Part shown: positions 51,836-59,588 of the stretch, piece by piece | How the letters are laid out: each line of letters starts with the position of its first letter | How positions within the stretch are numbered: the first letter of the stretch is position 1 | Source: Mucilaginibacter daejeonensis | GTDB taxonomy: Bacteria > Bacteroidota > Bacteroidia > Sphingobacteriales > Sphingobacteriaceae | Length of the DNA: 64,000 bases | Reading direction: 5' to 3' | Assembly: GCF_020783335.1 (NCBI RefSeq) | Contig: NZ_CP086068.1 | Location: 4,402,001-4,466,000, forward strand | The notes under the pieces: model-generated | Database searches by the model: none | The model's input: the letters and a program-made list of their open reading frames with translations, nothing else | What the model was told of the DNA's origin: nothing | Made by a program: the position numbers and the translations under genes

Positions 51836-52608
51836 TAAATATTACGGCCTGCGCCGCCATCTACCTGGATGGTTTGCCCGGTAATATAAGCTGCCCTGTT
51901 TGACGCCAGGAACGTTACCAGATCGGCCAGCTCCTGAGGTTGGCCTATTCGCCTTAACGGAATGTTGGCCGCGCGTTTCTCCAGCGCTTCCTGCACATCT
52001 ACACCGGCTGGCAAAGTGTGCTTGATGCGATCGGTGAGGATAAGGCCCGGGGCCACATTATTCACGGTGATATGGTGAGGGCCCACCTCATCGGCCAGTA
52101 GCTTGGCCATTCCCACAACGCCCATGCGCATACTGGTAGAGAGTACGGAGTTATCTAACACTGCTTTCACTGACCCACTAATGATATTGATGATACGGCC
52201 GCTGCCAATAGCTTTCATCATTGGCAACACGAGGCGGCTCGTGCGTACAAAACTCAGCAGATTTTGATCGAATGCCTGCTGCCATTGCTCATCCCCGAAC
52301 TGCTCGAACGGTGCAAAGGGGGGCCCACCGGCATTGTTCACCAAAATATGTATAGGACCAAATTCATTACCGGTGCGCTGGATCAGCCGACCTATTTCTT
52401 CAGCTTTCGACACATCGGCTTGTATAGCGAAGACCTGCGAGCCGGTGTTGGCCCTTATCTCGGCGGCCGTTTTCTCGAGTTTCGCTATATCACGTGATGC
52501 GATGGCCACCTTTGCCCCTTCTTTAGCCAGCGCCATAGCGATCGCCTTACCCAATCCCTTGCTCGACGCCAATACCAATGCTACCTTACCGTTCAGATGC
52601 AGATCCAT
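51832..52608 (-). CDS. SDR family oxidoreductase with atypical active site
   Basis: 258 residues. Rossmann motif LASSKGLGKAIA (about 13-24; TGxxxGxG is changed), NNAGG (about 90-94), IISGSVKA with the conserved Ser region, and GGAGRNIY at the end. The catalytic YxxxK is not present: the aligned position reads VLSTSMRMGVVG. This resembles a known SDR subgroup in which the Tyr position is LSNxxR-like, so its chemistry may differ from ordinary FabG-type reductases. Monocistronic and divergent from the DgkA-like gene. Confidence 0.9.
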   Translation of the reverse strand: MDLHLNGKVALVLASSKGLGKAIAMALAKEGAKVAIASRDIAKLEKTAAEIRANTGSQVFAIQADVSKAEEIGRLIQRTGNEFGPIHILVNNAGGPPFAPFEQFGDEQWQQAFDQNLLSFVRTSRLVLPMMKAIGSGRIINIISGSVKAVLDNSVLSTSMRMGVVGMAKLLADEVGPHHITVNNVAPGLILTDRIKHTLPAGVDVQEALEKRAANIPLRRIGQPQELADLVTFLASNRAAYITGQTIQVDGGAGRNIY

Positions 52609-52678
52609 AGTTCAATGTTTTAAGGCAATTATAACGCATTACGGGTAAAGCTTGCTTCAGGAGGAAGGATTTAATTTT

Positions 52679-52686
52679 TAACTTTG
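52679..52686 (+). promoter_or_regulatory. Probable -7 box of the dgkA-recO operon
   Basis: TAACTTTG fits TAnnTTTG, 16 bases before the ATG at 52703; a TTG lies 24 bases further upstream (52652). Confidence 0.5.
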
Positions 52687-52702
52687 GTGCAACACCTGTT
52701 TT

Positions 52703-53116
52703 ATGTTTCAGCCCCCCATTGATGGCAAACCCGGCCCGGCAAGCGCACCTGTAAAGGTGTTCCGCAGCTTTGGCTATGCCTTTAAGGGTATAGCTAGTGC
52801 CATAAAAAGCCAGTTGAACGTGCGGGTACACCTGTGTTTTTCCGTTGCTACCACTATACTGGGCTTGATCCTAGGCTTATCTGCTACCGAATGGTTCTGC
52901 ATCATTTTGTGCTTTGCTCTGGTGCTGAGCGCTGAATTGATGAACAGCGCGATCGAGACCCTTACCGACCTGGTATCGCCCGAGTACAACGCGAAGGCCG
53001 GACAGGTAAAGGACATTGCGGCAGGCGCCGTCATGATCATGGCCATTTTTGCCTTGGGCACAGGATCGGTCATCATCTTACCTAAACTGATCACACTTAT
53101 TTTCCATGCTGCATAA
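52703..53116 (+). CDS. Diacylglycerol/undecaprenol kinase family protein
   Basis: 137 residues. After a polar N-terminus (about 1-25) come three membrane helices. The DgkA signature is clear: ELMNSAIETLTDLVSPEYN (about 78-96) and AGQVKDIAAGAVMI. Gram-positive-type members phosphorylate undecaprenol to recycle the cell-wall lipid carrier; Bacteroidota members are probably of that type. The recO gene starts 11 bases before its stop, so they form an operon. Confidence 0.93.
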   Translation: MFQPPIDGKPGPASAPVKVFRSFGYAFKGIASAIKSQLNVRVHLCFSVATTILGLILGLSATEWFCIILCFALVLSAELMNSAIETLTDLVSPEYNAKAGQVKDIAAGAVMIMAIFALGTGSVIILPKLITLIFHAA

Positions 53117-53831
53117 GACACGTGGCATCGTACTCAAAGTGACCGACCATGGCGACAGCGGCGTGATCGTGCAGATCCTGACCGAGAAATTCGGACTCCG
53201 GTCATACATCATTAAAGGGGTCAAAAAGCCTAAAGCGAAGATATCCCGCAATATGCTGCAGCATCTCCACCTTTTAGATATGGTGGTTTATCACAAAAAT
53301 ACGGGGGGAGTTGAACACATCCGTGAGTTAAAGAATGCCCCTTTGCTGCACCACATCCCTTATGATGTTACTAAAAGTAGTATTGCCCTATTTCTGAACG
53401 AGGTGTTGTACAAGGCCATCAAACAGCAGGCAGACGACGAGCAATTGTTCGAGTACATTTTCAACAGTATCGAACTATTGGATAATATGACCAGCGGTCT
53501 GGCCAATTTTCACCTGATCTTTTTGATGGGACTGACCCGCTACCTGGGTTTTTACCCCGACCGGACCGCCATTAGCAATGCCAGCTATTTCGACCTACAG
53601 AACGGCGTATTCAGCCGGACGAGGCCTGAAAGTGCTTTCTTTTTATCGCCACCGCATACCGCACACTTTGAGCAACTGATGAACAGCAGCCATGATGGTA
53701 CTACTAACATCAGCATTAGTAACGACGAACGCCGCTATCTGCTTTCACGATTGCTGGAGTATTATGCACTTCACATTGAAGGCTTCGGCAACATCCGCTC
53801 GCACGAGATACTCGAAGAGGTACTGGGCTGA
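53106..53831 (+). CDS. recO: DNA repair protein RecO
   Basis: 241 residues. N-terminal OB-fold (about 1-80; TRGIVLKVTDHGDSGVIVQILTE, YIIKGVKKPKAK) and helical domain with ALFLNEVLYKAI and LTRYLGFYPD. RecO loads RecA with RecF/RecR in gap repair. The zinc-binding Cys cluster seen in some RecO proteins is absent, as usual in Bacteroidota. Start ATG 53106 overlaps the kinase gene by 11 bases. Confidence 0.95.
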   Translation: MLHKTRGIVLKVTDHGDSGVIVQILTEKFGLRSYIIKGVKKPKAKISRNMLQHLHLLDMVVYHKNTGGVEHIRELKNAPLLHHIPYDVTKSSIALFLNEVLYKAIKQQADDEQLFEYIFNSIELLDNMTSGLANFHLIFLMGLTRYLGFYPDRTAISNASYFDLQNGVFSRTRPESAFFLSPPHTAHFEQLMNSSHDGTTNISISNDERRYLLSRLLEYYALHIEGFGNIRSHEILEEVLG

Positions 53832-53833
53832 TC

Positions 53834-54919
53834 TTAGTCCTCGTCCTTGCCGAACAGGCGCTTGAAAAAGCTCTTGTCTTCCTTAACGGTCTGGTTACCG
53901 ATCAGGTATCCATATGGCTTTAACGGCTCCACATGATCGCATATCACCTTGAACATCCCTAACAACGGGATGGACAGCACCATACCGGGGATACCCCAGA
54001 TAGCCTCGCCCACTACGATGATCAATATCGTAAATAATGGATTCAGGTTCACTTGCTCGCCCACCACCAGCGGTTCGAGCACATAGCTTTGCGTGAACTG
54101 AACGATCGCATAGGTGATCAGTACACCGATCACCATATCCATGCTGCCTCCCTGCGCAAAAGCGATCAGCACCGTGATGGCAGTGCCGGTAATGTTACCG
54201 GCGAACGGAACGATCTCAAGTGTGCCACACAAGATCGCAAAGAATATCGCCCCTTTGATACCAACTATGCTGAACCCTATACCGTACATCACCCACAGCA
54301 TCATGATCATCAGGCCAAGCCCGGTCAAGTATTGCTGCGCCACCTTACTCACCTTATGCATTACCTTTTCGGCAGTGGTACGGTTCTCTAACGATACCAC
54401 CCTTAATACAAAGTTTTTAAAGTGGGATCGAAAGAACAGGATGCAAAATACATACACCATTACCAAAAGCGTATCGACCAGTAAGCCGAGCGTGGTAGTG
54501 ATCGTACCCATGGCCACACCGGCAGCCTTCTCCATTCCGCCCGATTGCTGCTCCTTGAGCATGCGCTGCTGCTCGCGAGAGGTGATACCGAACTGGTCGC
54601 GAACGTATTGTTTGATCTGCTCAAAAAGCTTCATGAGCTGATCCTGTAGTTTGGCCAGATCTTTTACCAGATCGGCGATCTGCCAACGCAGCAGCAGAAC
54701 CAAGCCAGCCACCAACAACGCAAATAATAAAATACTAAGTGCGGTGGATATGCCGCGCGACAGTCCTCTGCGCTCCAGCCAACTGGCAACAGGCATGAGT
54801 AGCATGGCCAATAACCCGCCAAAGGCCAAAGGTACCAGTACAGGCCTGGCCACGTAAAGCAAAGTGATCGATACTAAGAATAGGAGGAGTAATTGCAGGG
54901 TTTGGGATAAGTGGCGCAT
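53834..54919 (-). CDS. AI-2E family (PerM-like) permease
   Basis: 361 residues from ATG 54919 (MRHLSQTLQLLLLF); the frame reaches 54946, but that part lies within the terminator of the next gene. About eight membrane segments with the soluble insertion at 100-150 (LKEQQSGGMEKAAG). Family motifs: GLGLMIMMLWVMYGIGFSIVG, LEIVPFAGNITG and IWGIPGMVLSIPLLG. Members export small molecules or act as Na+/H+ antiporters; the AI-2 label is not evidence of quorum sensing. The C-terminus is basic and cytosolic. Confidence 0.93.
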   Translation of the reverse strand: MRHLSQTLQLLLLFLVSITLLYVARPVLVPLAFGGLLAMLLMPVASWLERRGLSRGISTALSILLFALLVAGLVLLLRWQIADLVKDLAKLQDQLMKLFEQIKQYVRDQFGITSREQQRMLKEQQSGGMEKAAGVAMGTITTTLGLLVDTLLVMVYVFCILFFRSHFKNFVLRVVSLENRTTAEKVMHKVSKVAQQYLTGLGLMIMMLWVMYGIGFSIVGIKGAIFFAILCGTLEIVPFAGNITGTAITVLIAFAQGGSMDMVIGVLITYAIVQFTQSYVLEPLVVGEQVNLNPLFTILIIVVGEAIWGIPGMVLSIPLLGMFKVICDHVEPLKPYGYLIGNQTVKEDKSFFKRLFGKDED

Positions 54920-54936
54920 AGGCAAAAATTGATAAC

Positions 54937-54969
54937 AAAAAAGCAAGGCCTGTTACCGGCCCTGCTTTT
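54937..54969 (-). terminator. Terminator of the small acidic gene
   Basis: GCAAGGCC and GGCCCTGC pair (one mismatch) around TGTTACC. On the minus strand it ends in TTTTTT. Confidence 0.8.
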
Positions 54970-54994
54970 CACAAAACGAACAGATAATTAATTA

Positions 54995-55234
54995 TTACTC
55001 TTGGTCAAGCACTTGCTTTTTGATGAACTCGATGCTTGAATCGGGCAACTCGTCGCCCGAGATCTGAACCGCGGTGCCATCAGGCTGCAATTCAAGGTCA
55101 GCTATTATGTTGTTGTCCATGCGTACGTGAAGTATATCGCCCTCGCGTTCTACATGGCAGGTCAATTCTCTTTCCGAGTAATTGATGGTAAATTCATATT
55201 TGCCATCAGTGGTATTTTTGAAGCTGTCGGTCAT
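54995..55234 (-). CDS. Small acidic protein, unknown
   Basis: 79 residues from ATG 55234 (MTDSFKNTTDGKYEFTINYSE); the frame upstream to 55303 is unlikely to be translated. A short beta-rich protein (ELTCHVEREGDILHVRMDN) with an acidic C-terminal helix. No signal peptide. Not recognised, but composition and terminator support a real gene. Confidence 0.75.
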   Translation of the reverse strand: MTDSFKNTTDGKYEFTINYSERELTCHVEREGDILHVRMDNNIIADLELQPDGTAVQISGDELPDSSIEFIKKQVLDQE

Positions 55235-55356
55235 GGTAACGGTCGATTTATATAGATAACATCGCAACACGAGGGTATGTTTTTGTACAGGCCATATATA
55301 CATTAAAAATTAATAAGCACGCGTTCAGACGGTTCCAATGTTTTTGAAAAATTATT

Positions 55357-55386
55357 TTGACGAAATAAAAAAACTCTCTATATTTG
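55357..55386 (+). promoter_or_regulatory. Promoter of the first tRNA-Val gene
   Basis: TTG (55357-55359), 19 bases, TATATTTG (55379-55386). Downstream a leader hairpin GTCCC/GGGAC precedes the tRNA. The same arrangement occurs before the second copy. Confidence 0.8.
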
Positions 55387-55436
55387 CAGTCCCAAAACAC
55401 AGGGACGCTTTCGTAAAACAAAGCACTCTAAAACAA

Positions 55437-55511
55437 GGGAGCTTAGCTCAGCTGGTTCAGAGCATCTGCCTTACAAGCAGAGGGTCACTGGTTCGAACCC
55501 AGTAGCTCCCA
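55437..55511 (+). tRNA. tRNA-Val (anticodon TAC), copy 1
   Basis: Cloverleaf by eye: acceptor GGGAGCT/AGCTCCC, D-stem GCTC/GAGC, anticodon stem TCTGC/GCAGA with loop CTTACAA (anticodon TAC), T-arm ACTGG-TTCGAAC-CCAGT, discriminator A. No encoded CCA. Identical to the copy at 59282. Confidence 0.97.
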
Positions 55512-55517
55512 CTGATC

Positions 55518-55553
55518 AAAAGCCTGTCGATCATCATCGACAGGCTTTTTTAT
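55518..55553 (+). terminator. Terminator after tRNA-Val copy 1
   Basis: AAAAGCCTGTCGAT and ATCGACAGGCTTTT form a long stem followed by TTTATTTT. Confidence 0.92.
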
Positions 55554-55624
55554 TTTCCGATAACTTCTGAATACCCGCCACCCTGTCAACCACCGCCGCA
55601 TGATCTGAAATTCGAATCGATAAT

Positions 55625-55654
55625 TATATAGTCAACTATATATTATTAGATTTG
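55625..55654 (+). promoter_or_regulatory. marR promoter region with palindrome
   Basis: TATATAGT-CA-ACTATATA (55625-55642) lies just upstream of TAGATTTG (55647-55654), a -7 box that ends four bases before the marR ATG. The palindrome fits an autoregulatory MarR operator, and the mRNA should be leaderless. Confidence 0.55.
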
Positions 55655-55658
55655 CGAT

Positions 55659-56162
55659 ATGGAATATGACCTTGTCAGAAATTTAGGATACAAAGCACTC
55701 GATAGCCGCTTCAAAAGGATCAGCGACCGCATCTCACATGATGTCAGAAAACTCTACCGATCGTTAAACATTGATGTCGAACCACATTGGTATCTGGTGT
55801 TCATGCTTTTAGAAGCTAAGGATAACGTATCGATAACTCACATTGCCGAGCAGTTGGGCTATTCCCATCCCACGGCCGTGATGTTAGTTAAGAAAATGTC
55901 GGAAAAAGGTTATTTAACGAGCACGAACGACCTCGCTGACCGCCGCAAACAAATGGTGTCATTGTCTGAAAAAGCCAAGACCTTGATGCCGTCGCTCAAA
56001 ATACTTTGGAAGAGTTGTGAAGAGGCGCTCTTGCAGATCATTGGAGAAGATAATTCCCGATTGATGCATAGCCTGGACCAAATAGATCGATCCATGAAAG
56101 AGATCTCCTTTCATGACCGGTTCAAAGAGGCTTATCAGATGACCAACACTAAAGAAAGATGA
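55659..56162 (+). CDS. MarR family transcriptional regulator
   Basis: 167 residues. Winged-helix core about 55-120: DNVSITHIAEQLGYSHPTAVMLVKKM (helix-turn-helix) and STNDLADRRKQMVSLSEKA (wing with the conserved DxRR). Probable homodimeric repressor. Its ATG follows the -7 box by four bases. It overlaps the downstream serine hydrolase gene by four bases (ATGA), so the hydrolase is probably under its control. Only regulator between the two tRNA-Val copies. Confidence 0.95.
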   Translation: MEYDLVRNLGYKALDSRFKRISDRISHDVRKLYRSLNIDVEPHWYLVFMLLEAKDNVSITHIAEQLGYSHPTAVMLVKKMSEKGYLTSTNDLADRRKQMVSLSEKAKTLMPSLKILWKSCEEALLQIIGEDNSRLMHSLDQIDRSMKEISFHDRFKEAYQMTNTKER

Positions 56163-57316
56163 CCAATAACGGATTTTATACCATCCTGATCGCCTCATCC
56201 ATATGCCTTGCAACGTCGTCTCCTGCGGCTAAATACTCGAATAAGGTCTCCGATCATGCCTACCTGACCAAACCGACCAAGGCTCGGCACGACAGCATTG
56301 AGCATATCATACGAGCTGAGATGGCTAACCTGCTTCTGGACCCTCACTTTTCTGCGGTCTCGGGCGTGGTGGTATCGCATAACGATACTTATCAGATCCA
56401 TATGGGTAAACTTGCTGATCTGCAGGTACCGAACGATCGAACCCTTTATGAGATCGGCTCATTAACAAAAACCTATACTGCGATATTGATATCACAGGCC
56501 GTTTTTGATCACAAAGTGGATCTTGATGTGGATATACGCCAATATTTGAAAGGCAAATGGCCTCATCTGATATTAAAAGATGGTCGCTCGGTCACGCTAC
56601 GTCATCTGATCACACATACATCGGGCTTACCCATGAATATCAATTGCGATCAAATAGGTCAAAGTGTCAAAGAGCGGGCTGATTGTTTACGATCATTTAC
56701 GAAGAAAAATTTCTTTGACCAGTTGGCTCTTATCGATCTGAAGGAGGCCACGGGTGATACTTACCGTTATTCAAACGCCGGCGTTCAATTGGCCGGTTAC
56801 ATTGTTGAAGATGCCTATGCGAGCAACCAAAAGAAGCTTTTAAAGAAATATGTATTTGAACGATCAAAGGAGGACCGGACCTATATCATCGTGCCCGCGA
56901 ACTACCACCATCGACTGGCAGTTGGAAAAGACAGTTCAGGAACACCGATGCCTGTGATCGATGGTGGCTATAGCTATGCGGGAGGCTTAAAGGCCTCGAC
57001 CCGATCCATGTCCAGGTTCATCAACATGTATTTGAAAGGTAACGACCCCGTGGTTGAACAAACGATGACGCTGCTTGCGGGAAATGAACAGTATGGCAGG
57101 GCATACATCTGGAATACTTACCAATATAATACCGAAGACCGCATGCTCTACCACAGCGGCGGCACATTCGGCAGTTCCTCTTGGTTAGCCATTTATCCCA
57201 AAAGTAAAGTTGGGATATTTTTGGTCACTAATGTGATGACCAACGACACTCAACGTAAATTAAATGAGGTGTCGAACAAAATATATGAAAAGTTAAAGAG
57301 TGGTCGATATTTGTAG
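56159..57316 (+). CDS. Exported serine hydrolase (class C beta-lactamase fold)
   Basis: 385 residues with an N-terminal signal-like segment (about 5-24). Active-site motifs: SLTK (Ser101, Lys104), YSN (204-206) and HSGG (332-335, in place of KTG). This is the beta-lactamase-related/EstB/DD-peptidase-like family; the HxG third motif is more usual for esterases and peptidases than for resistance enzymes. Coupled to marR. Function could be peptidoglycan or ester hydrolysis; antibiotic resistance is not shown. Confidence 0.92.
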   Translation: MTNNGFYTILIASSICLATSSPAAKYSNKVSDHAYLTKPTKARHDSIEHIIRAEMANLLLDPHFSAVSGVVVSHNDTYQIHMGKLADLQVPNDRTLYEIGSLTKTYTAILISQAVFDHKVDLDVDIRQYLKGKWPHLILKDGRSVTLRHLITHTSGLPMNINCDQIGQSVKERADCLRSFTKKNFFDQLALIDLKEATGDTYRYSNAGVQLAGYIVEDAYASNQKKLLKKYVFERSKEDRTYIIVPANYHHRLAVGKDSSGTPMPVIDGGYSYAGGLKASTRSMSRFINMYLKGNDPVVEQTMTLLAGNEQYGRAYIWNTYQYNTEDRMLYHSGGTFGSSSWLAIYPKSKVGIFLVTNVMTNDTQRKLNEVSNKIYEKLKSGRYL

Positions 57317-57419
57317 TCTCTGCAAGAAGGTCTCTCGGGATCGAATTCGGTCGCTTCAACAAATAGACCGCTCGCTTCTTACCAGCGCTCATTAAATGCT
57401 CGAATTTATGACGTTCAAG

Positions 57420-59000
57420 CTATTGATGGTCAGGCTGTGCCGGTAAACATAGCGTAAAGGTAGTACCCTGCCCCTCTTTACTTTTAGCGCTAATGGTCCC
57501 GCCGTGCATCTTTAATAATTGCTGTATCAGGTATAAGCCTACGCCGGTACCCTCCACGTCCTCATGAAAGCGTTTATATTTATGGAATAAGGCGGGCATC
57601 TGTTTTTCGGGGATACCAAGGCCATTGTCGGCAACGCAGATCTCGATGTCATCGCTTTTCGATGCAGCTGTTATCCTGATCACTGGCGGTCGGCCGGGAT
57701 GACGAAACTTGAGGGCATTGGTAAGCAGATTTTGCATGATACTATGCAGGTGCATCCTCTTATAACGAATCCTGCAGTTGTCAATATCAACGGTGATCTT
57801 CGCATCCGTGTCGCGGATAGTGTTCTGTAATTCCGCCTCTATCTCACTGATCAGCTCACAAAGGTCGATCTCTTCCTGAGCATCATCGGCCAGCTTTTGC
57901 GCTTTGATCACCTCGCTTAAATGCTTGATCGTATCAGACAGGCGCTTCACCGACCGGCGGGGTATAGCGAACAATTGTTTTTCTTTCTCGTCCATTTGAA
58001 CGGCCAGCTTTCGCTCCAAAATATCGATGGAACCCTGCAAAGACATGATAGGTGTTTTGAGATCGTGGCTAATGATATAGATCAGGTTATCAAGTTCCTT
58101 GTTTTTACGGTTCAGCTCCTCATTGCTGTAACGAAGTTGCTGGCTGCTGGCCTGAAGTTCTGCGGTGAGCCAGGTCGCCTTCTCGTCAGATCTGTTCAGT
58201 TTCCTCAAGGCAATGACAGCGATAGGTACACTCAGTGCTGCGAACCCGGTCATGAGCACCACGATGGCAAAGTCGGGTGATACGTTAGCCTTGGCTAACA
58301 TCAGCAAAAGCAAGCCCACAAAGATCGGTAATGAGAAAAAGTAGCTGGCCACCACGTAGCGTGCGGTCACCGCCCCAGAGTAGTTCGATGATATCTCCCG
58401 CAGCCAGCCTTGCCTGGCGGTACAGCACAAACATCCTAATACAGCGCTAAACAGCCCTACACATGTTGGCAGTGCTACGGAAGAATACCTGCCAAATTTA
58501 AATAAGCCACCGATGTTAAATATGATGCCCACTAACGTAGCGTAGATCGTAAGCAAGGCGATGCCCAGTATCAATTGCCCCGAAACGTACCTTTTATATA
58601 ATGCCAATTCGAGCCCTGCAGCTACCAGCAAAAATGTAAAGGCCGTGAATACTGACATTCGTCCGGGATGTTCGGACGTTGCATCGGTGGCCGTATCCAT
58701 CAATAACCACTGGTCGATCTTCAGATCAGCATTAAAGATGTGCTCAGCCAATGTCAAAGCACTAAAAAGAACGATGAATGCAGCAAGTGCTTTCGACACA
58801 TTATTGCTCTCTTTAGTGGCCGCCAAAAGGGCCATACCAAGCACGGTCACGAACAGTGCGGTATTAAATTTCATGGAAGCGCCGTGCGACAGAAAAGTGT
58901 AGAGCATGGGAACATGCAGGAACCAGCCAAGTAAGCCGGAGACGCCAACTAAAATAGTAAGCCATGCAAGTAACACAGGCGATCTGTCAAGGGATATCAC
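57420..59000 (-). CDS. Orphan membrane sensor histidine kinase
   Basis: 526 residues. Seven to eight membrane segments (about 10-270) without an obvious periplasmic sensor, a coiled coil (about 272-305), HisKA with SHDLKTP (His312), and HATPase_c with N box NLLTNALKFRH, DNGLGIP (G1), FHKYKRF and GTGVGLYL (G2). It should autophosphorylate in response to a membrane-sensed signal. No response regulator is next to it. It is convergent to the serine hydrolase gene. Confidence 0.94.
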   Translation of the reverse strand: MISLDRSPVLLAWLTILVGVSGLLGWFLHVPMLYTFLSHGASMKFNTALFVTVLGMALLAATKESNNVSKALAAFIVLFSALTLAEHIFNADLKIDQWLLMDTATDATSEHPGRMSVFTAFTFLLVAAGLELALYKRYVSGQLILGIALLTIYATLVGIIFNIGGLFKFGRYSSVALPTCVGLFSAVLGCLCCTARQGWLREISSNYSGAVTARYVVASYFFSLPIFVGLLLLMLAKANVSPDFAIVVLMTGFAALSVPIAVIALRKLNRSDEKATWLTAELQASSQQLRYSNEELNRKNKELDNLIYIISHDLKTPIMSLQGSIDILERKLAVQMDEKEKQLFAIPRRSVKRLSDTIKHLSEVIKAQKLADDAQEEIDLCELISEIEAELQNTIRDTDAKITVDIDNCRIRYKRMHLHSIMQNLLTNALKFRHPGRPPVIRITAASKSDDIEICVADNGLGIPEKQMPALFHKYKRFHEDVEGTGVGLYLIQQLLKMHGGTISAKSKEGQGTTFTLCLPAQPDHQ

Positions 59001-59204
59001 AGCGAAAGTTAAATAAATTTCCTAGAACACAAACACAGCAAGCATAAAGCCAAACAAAAGCAACATTGCCGAACATGTCAAACGATCACTTCTTAACCAT
59101 CGTGTTGCTAGGCTTTGAATGATGAGTGGACGTTGTGACATACTATTACATGTGGCCATGTCCAGGTATTCACGTCTAAATACATTTTTTTGCGCTCCGG
59201 TCGT

Positions 59205-59233
59205 TTGAAAATATCTATAATTTGTTATGTTTG
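59205..59233 (+). promoter_or_regulatory. Promoter of the second tRNA-Val gene
   Basis: TTG (59205-59207), 18 bases, TATGTTTG (59226-59233), followed by the same leader hairpin GTCCC/GGGAC as copy 1. Confidence 0.8.
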
Positions 59234-59281
59234 CAGTCCCAAAACAAAGGGACGCTTTGCTCGAATAAAGCGATCATAAAA

Positions 59282-59356
59282 GGGAGCTTAGCTCAGCTGG
59301 TTCAGAGCATCTGCCTTACAAGCAGAGGGTCACTGGTTCGAACCCAGTAGCTCCCA
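59282..59356 (+). tRNA. tRNA-Val (anticodon TAC), copy 2
   Basis: Same 75-base sequence as 55437-55511, with loop CTTACAA and discriminator A. The leader from TATGTTTG through GGGACGCTTT is also nearly the same as in copy 1, so the duplicated segment is about 130 bp. Confidence 0.97.
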
Positions 59357-59375
59357 CAAAAAAAGAGGAAACCGG

Positions 59376-59407
59376 AAGCCTGTAGATAACTCTACAGGCT
59401 TTTTTAT
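59376..59407 (+). terminator. Terminator after tRNA-Val copy 2
   Basis: AAGCCTGTAGA, loop TAAC, TCTACAGGCTT, then TTTTATTT. Confidence 0.92.
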
Positions 59408-59588
59408 TTGAATGGAATTCGCGGGCACCTTTAAGCATATCAGTAATGTTGTCTTCCTCGATCAACCAACCTGCTATGACAATCATCTTTTATCCGCTTC
59501 CATTTTCGACTACGCCTAACAAAACCCACTTTTTTCAACCGTGAGATTATAAAGACCCACATTTTAAGTTAAATTGCAGTAATTTCTC

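Noticed and set aside
56159..57316. Call as an antibiotic-resistance beta-lactamase
   Set aside because: The third motif is HSGG, not KTG/KSG, and the family is mostly esterases and peptidases; resistance is not supported by sequence.
55437..59356. Classic integrase-borne genomic island at tRNA-Val
   Set aside because: No integrase or recombinase lies between the repeats, and the whole tRNA with its promoter is duplicated, whereas attachment sites usually copy only the 3' part. Kept only as a possible gained block.
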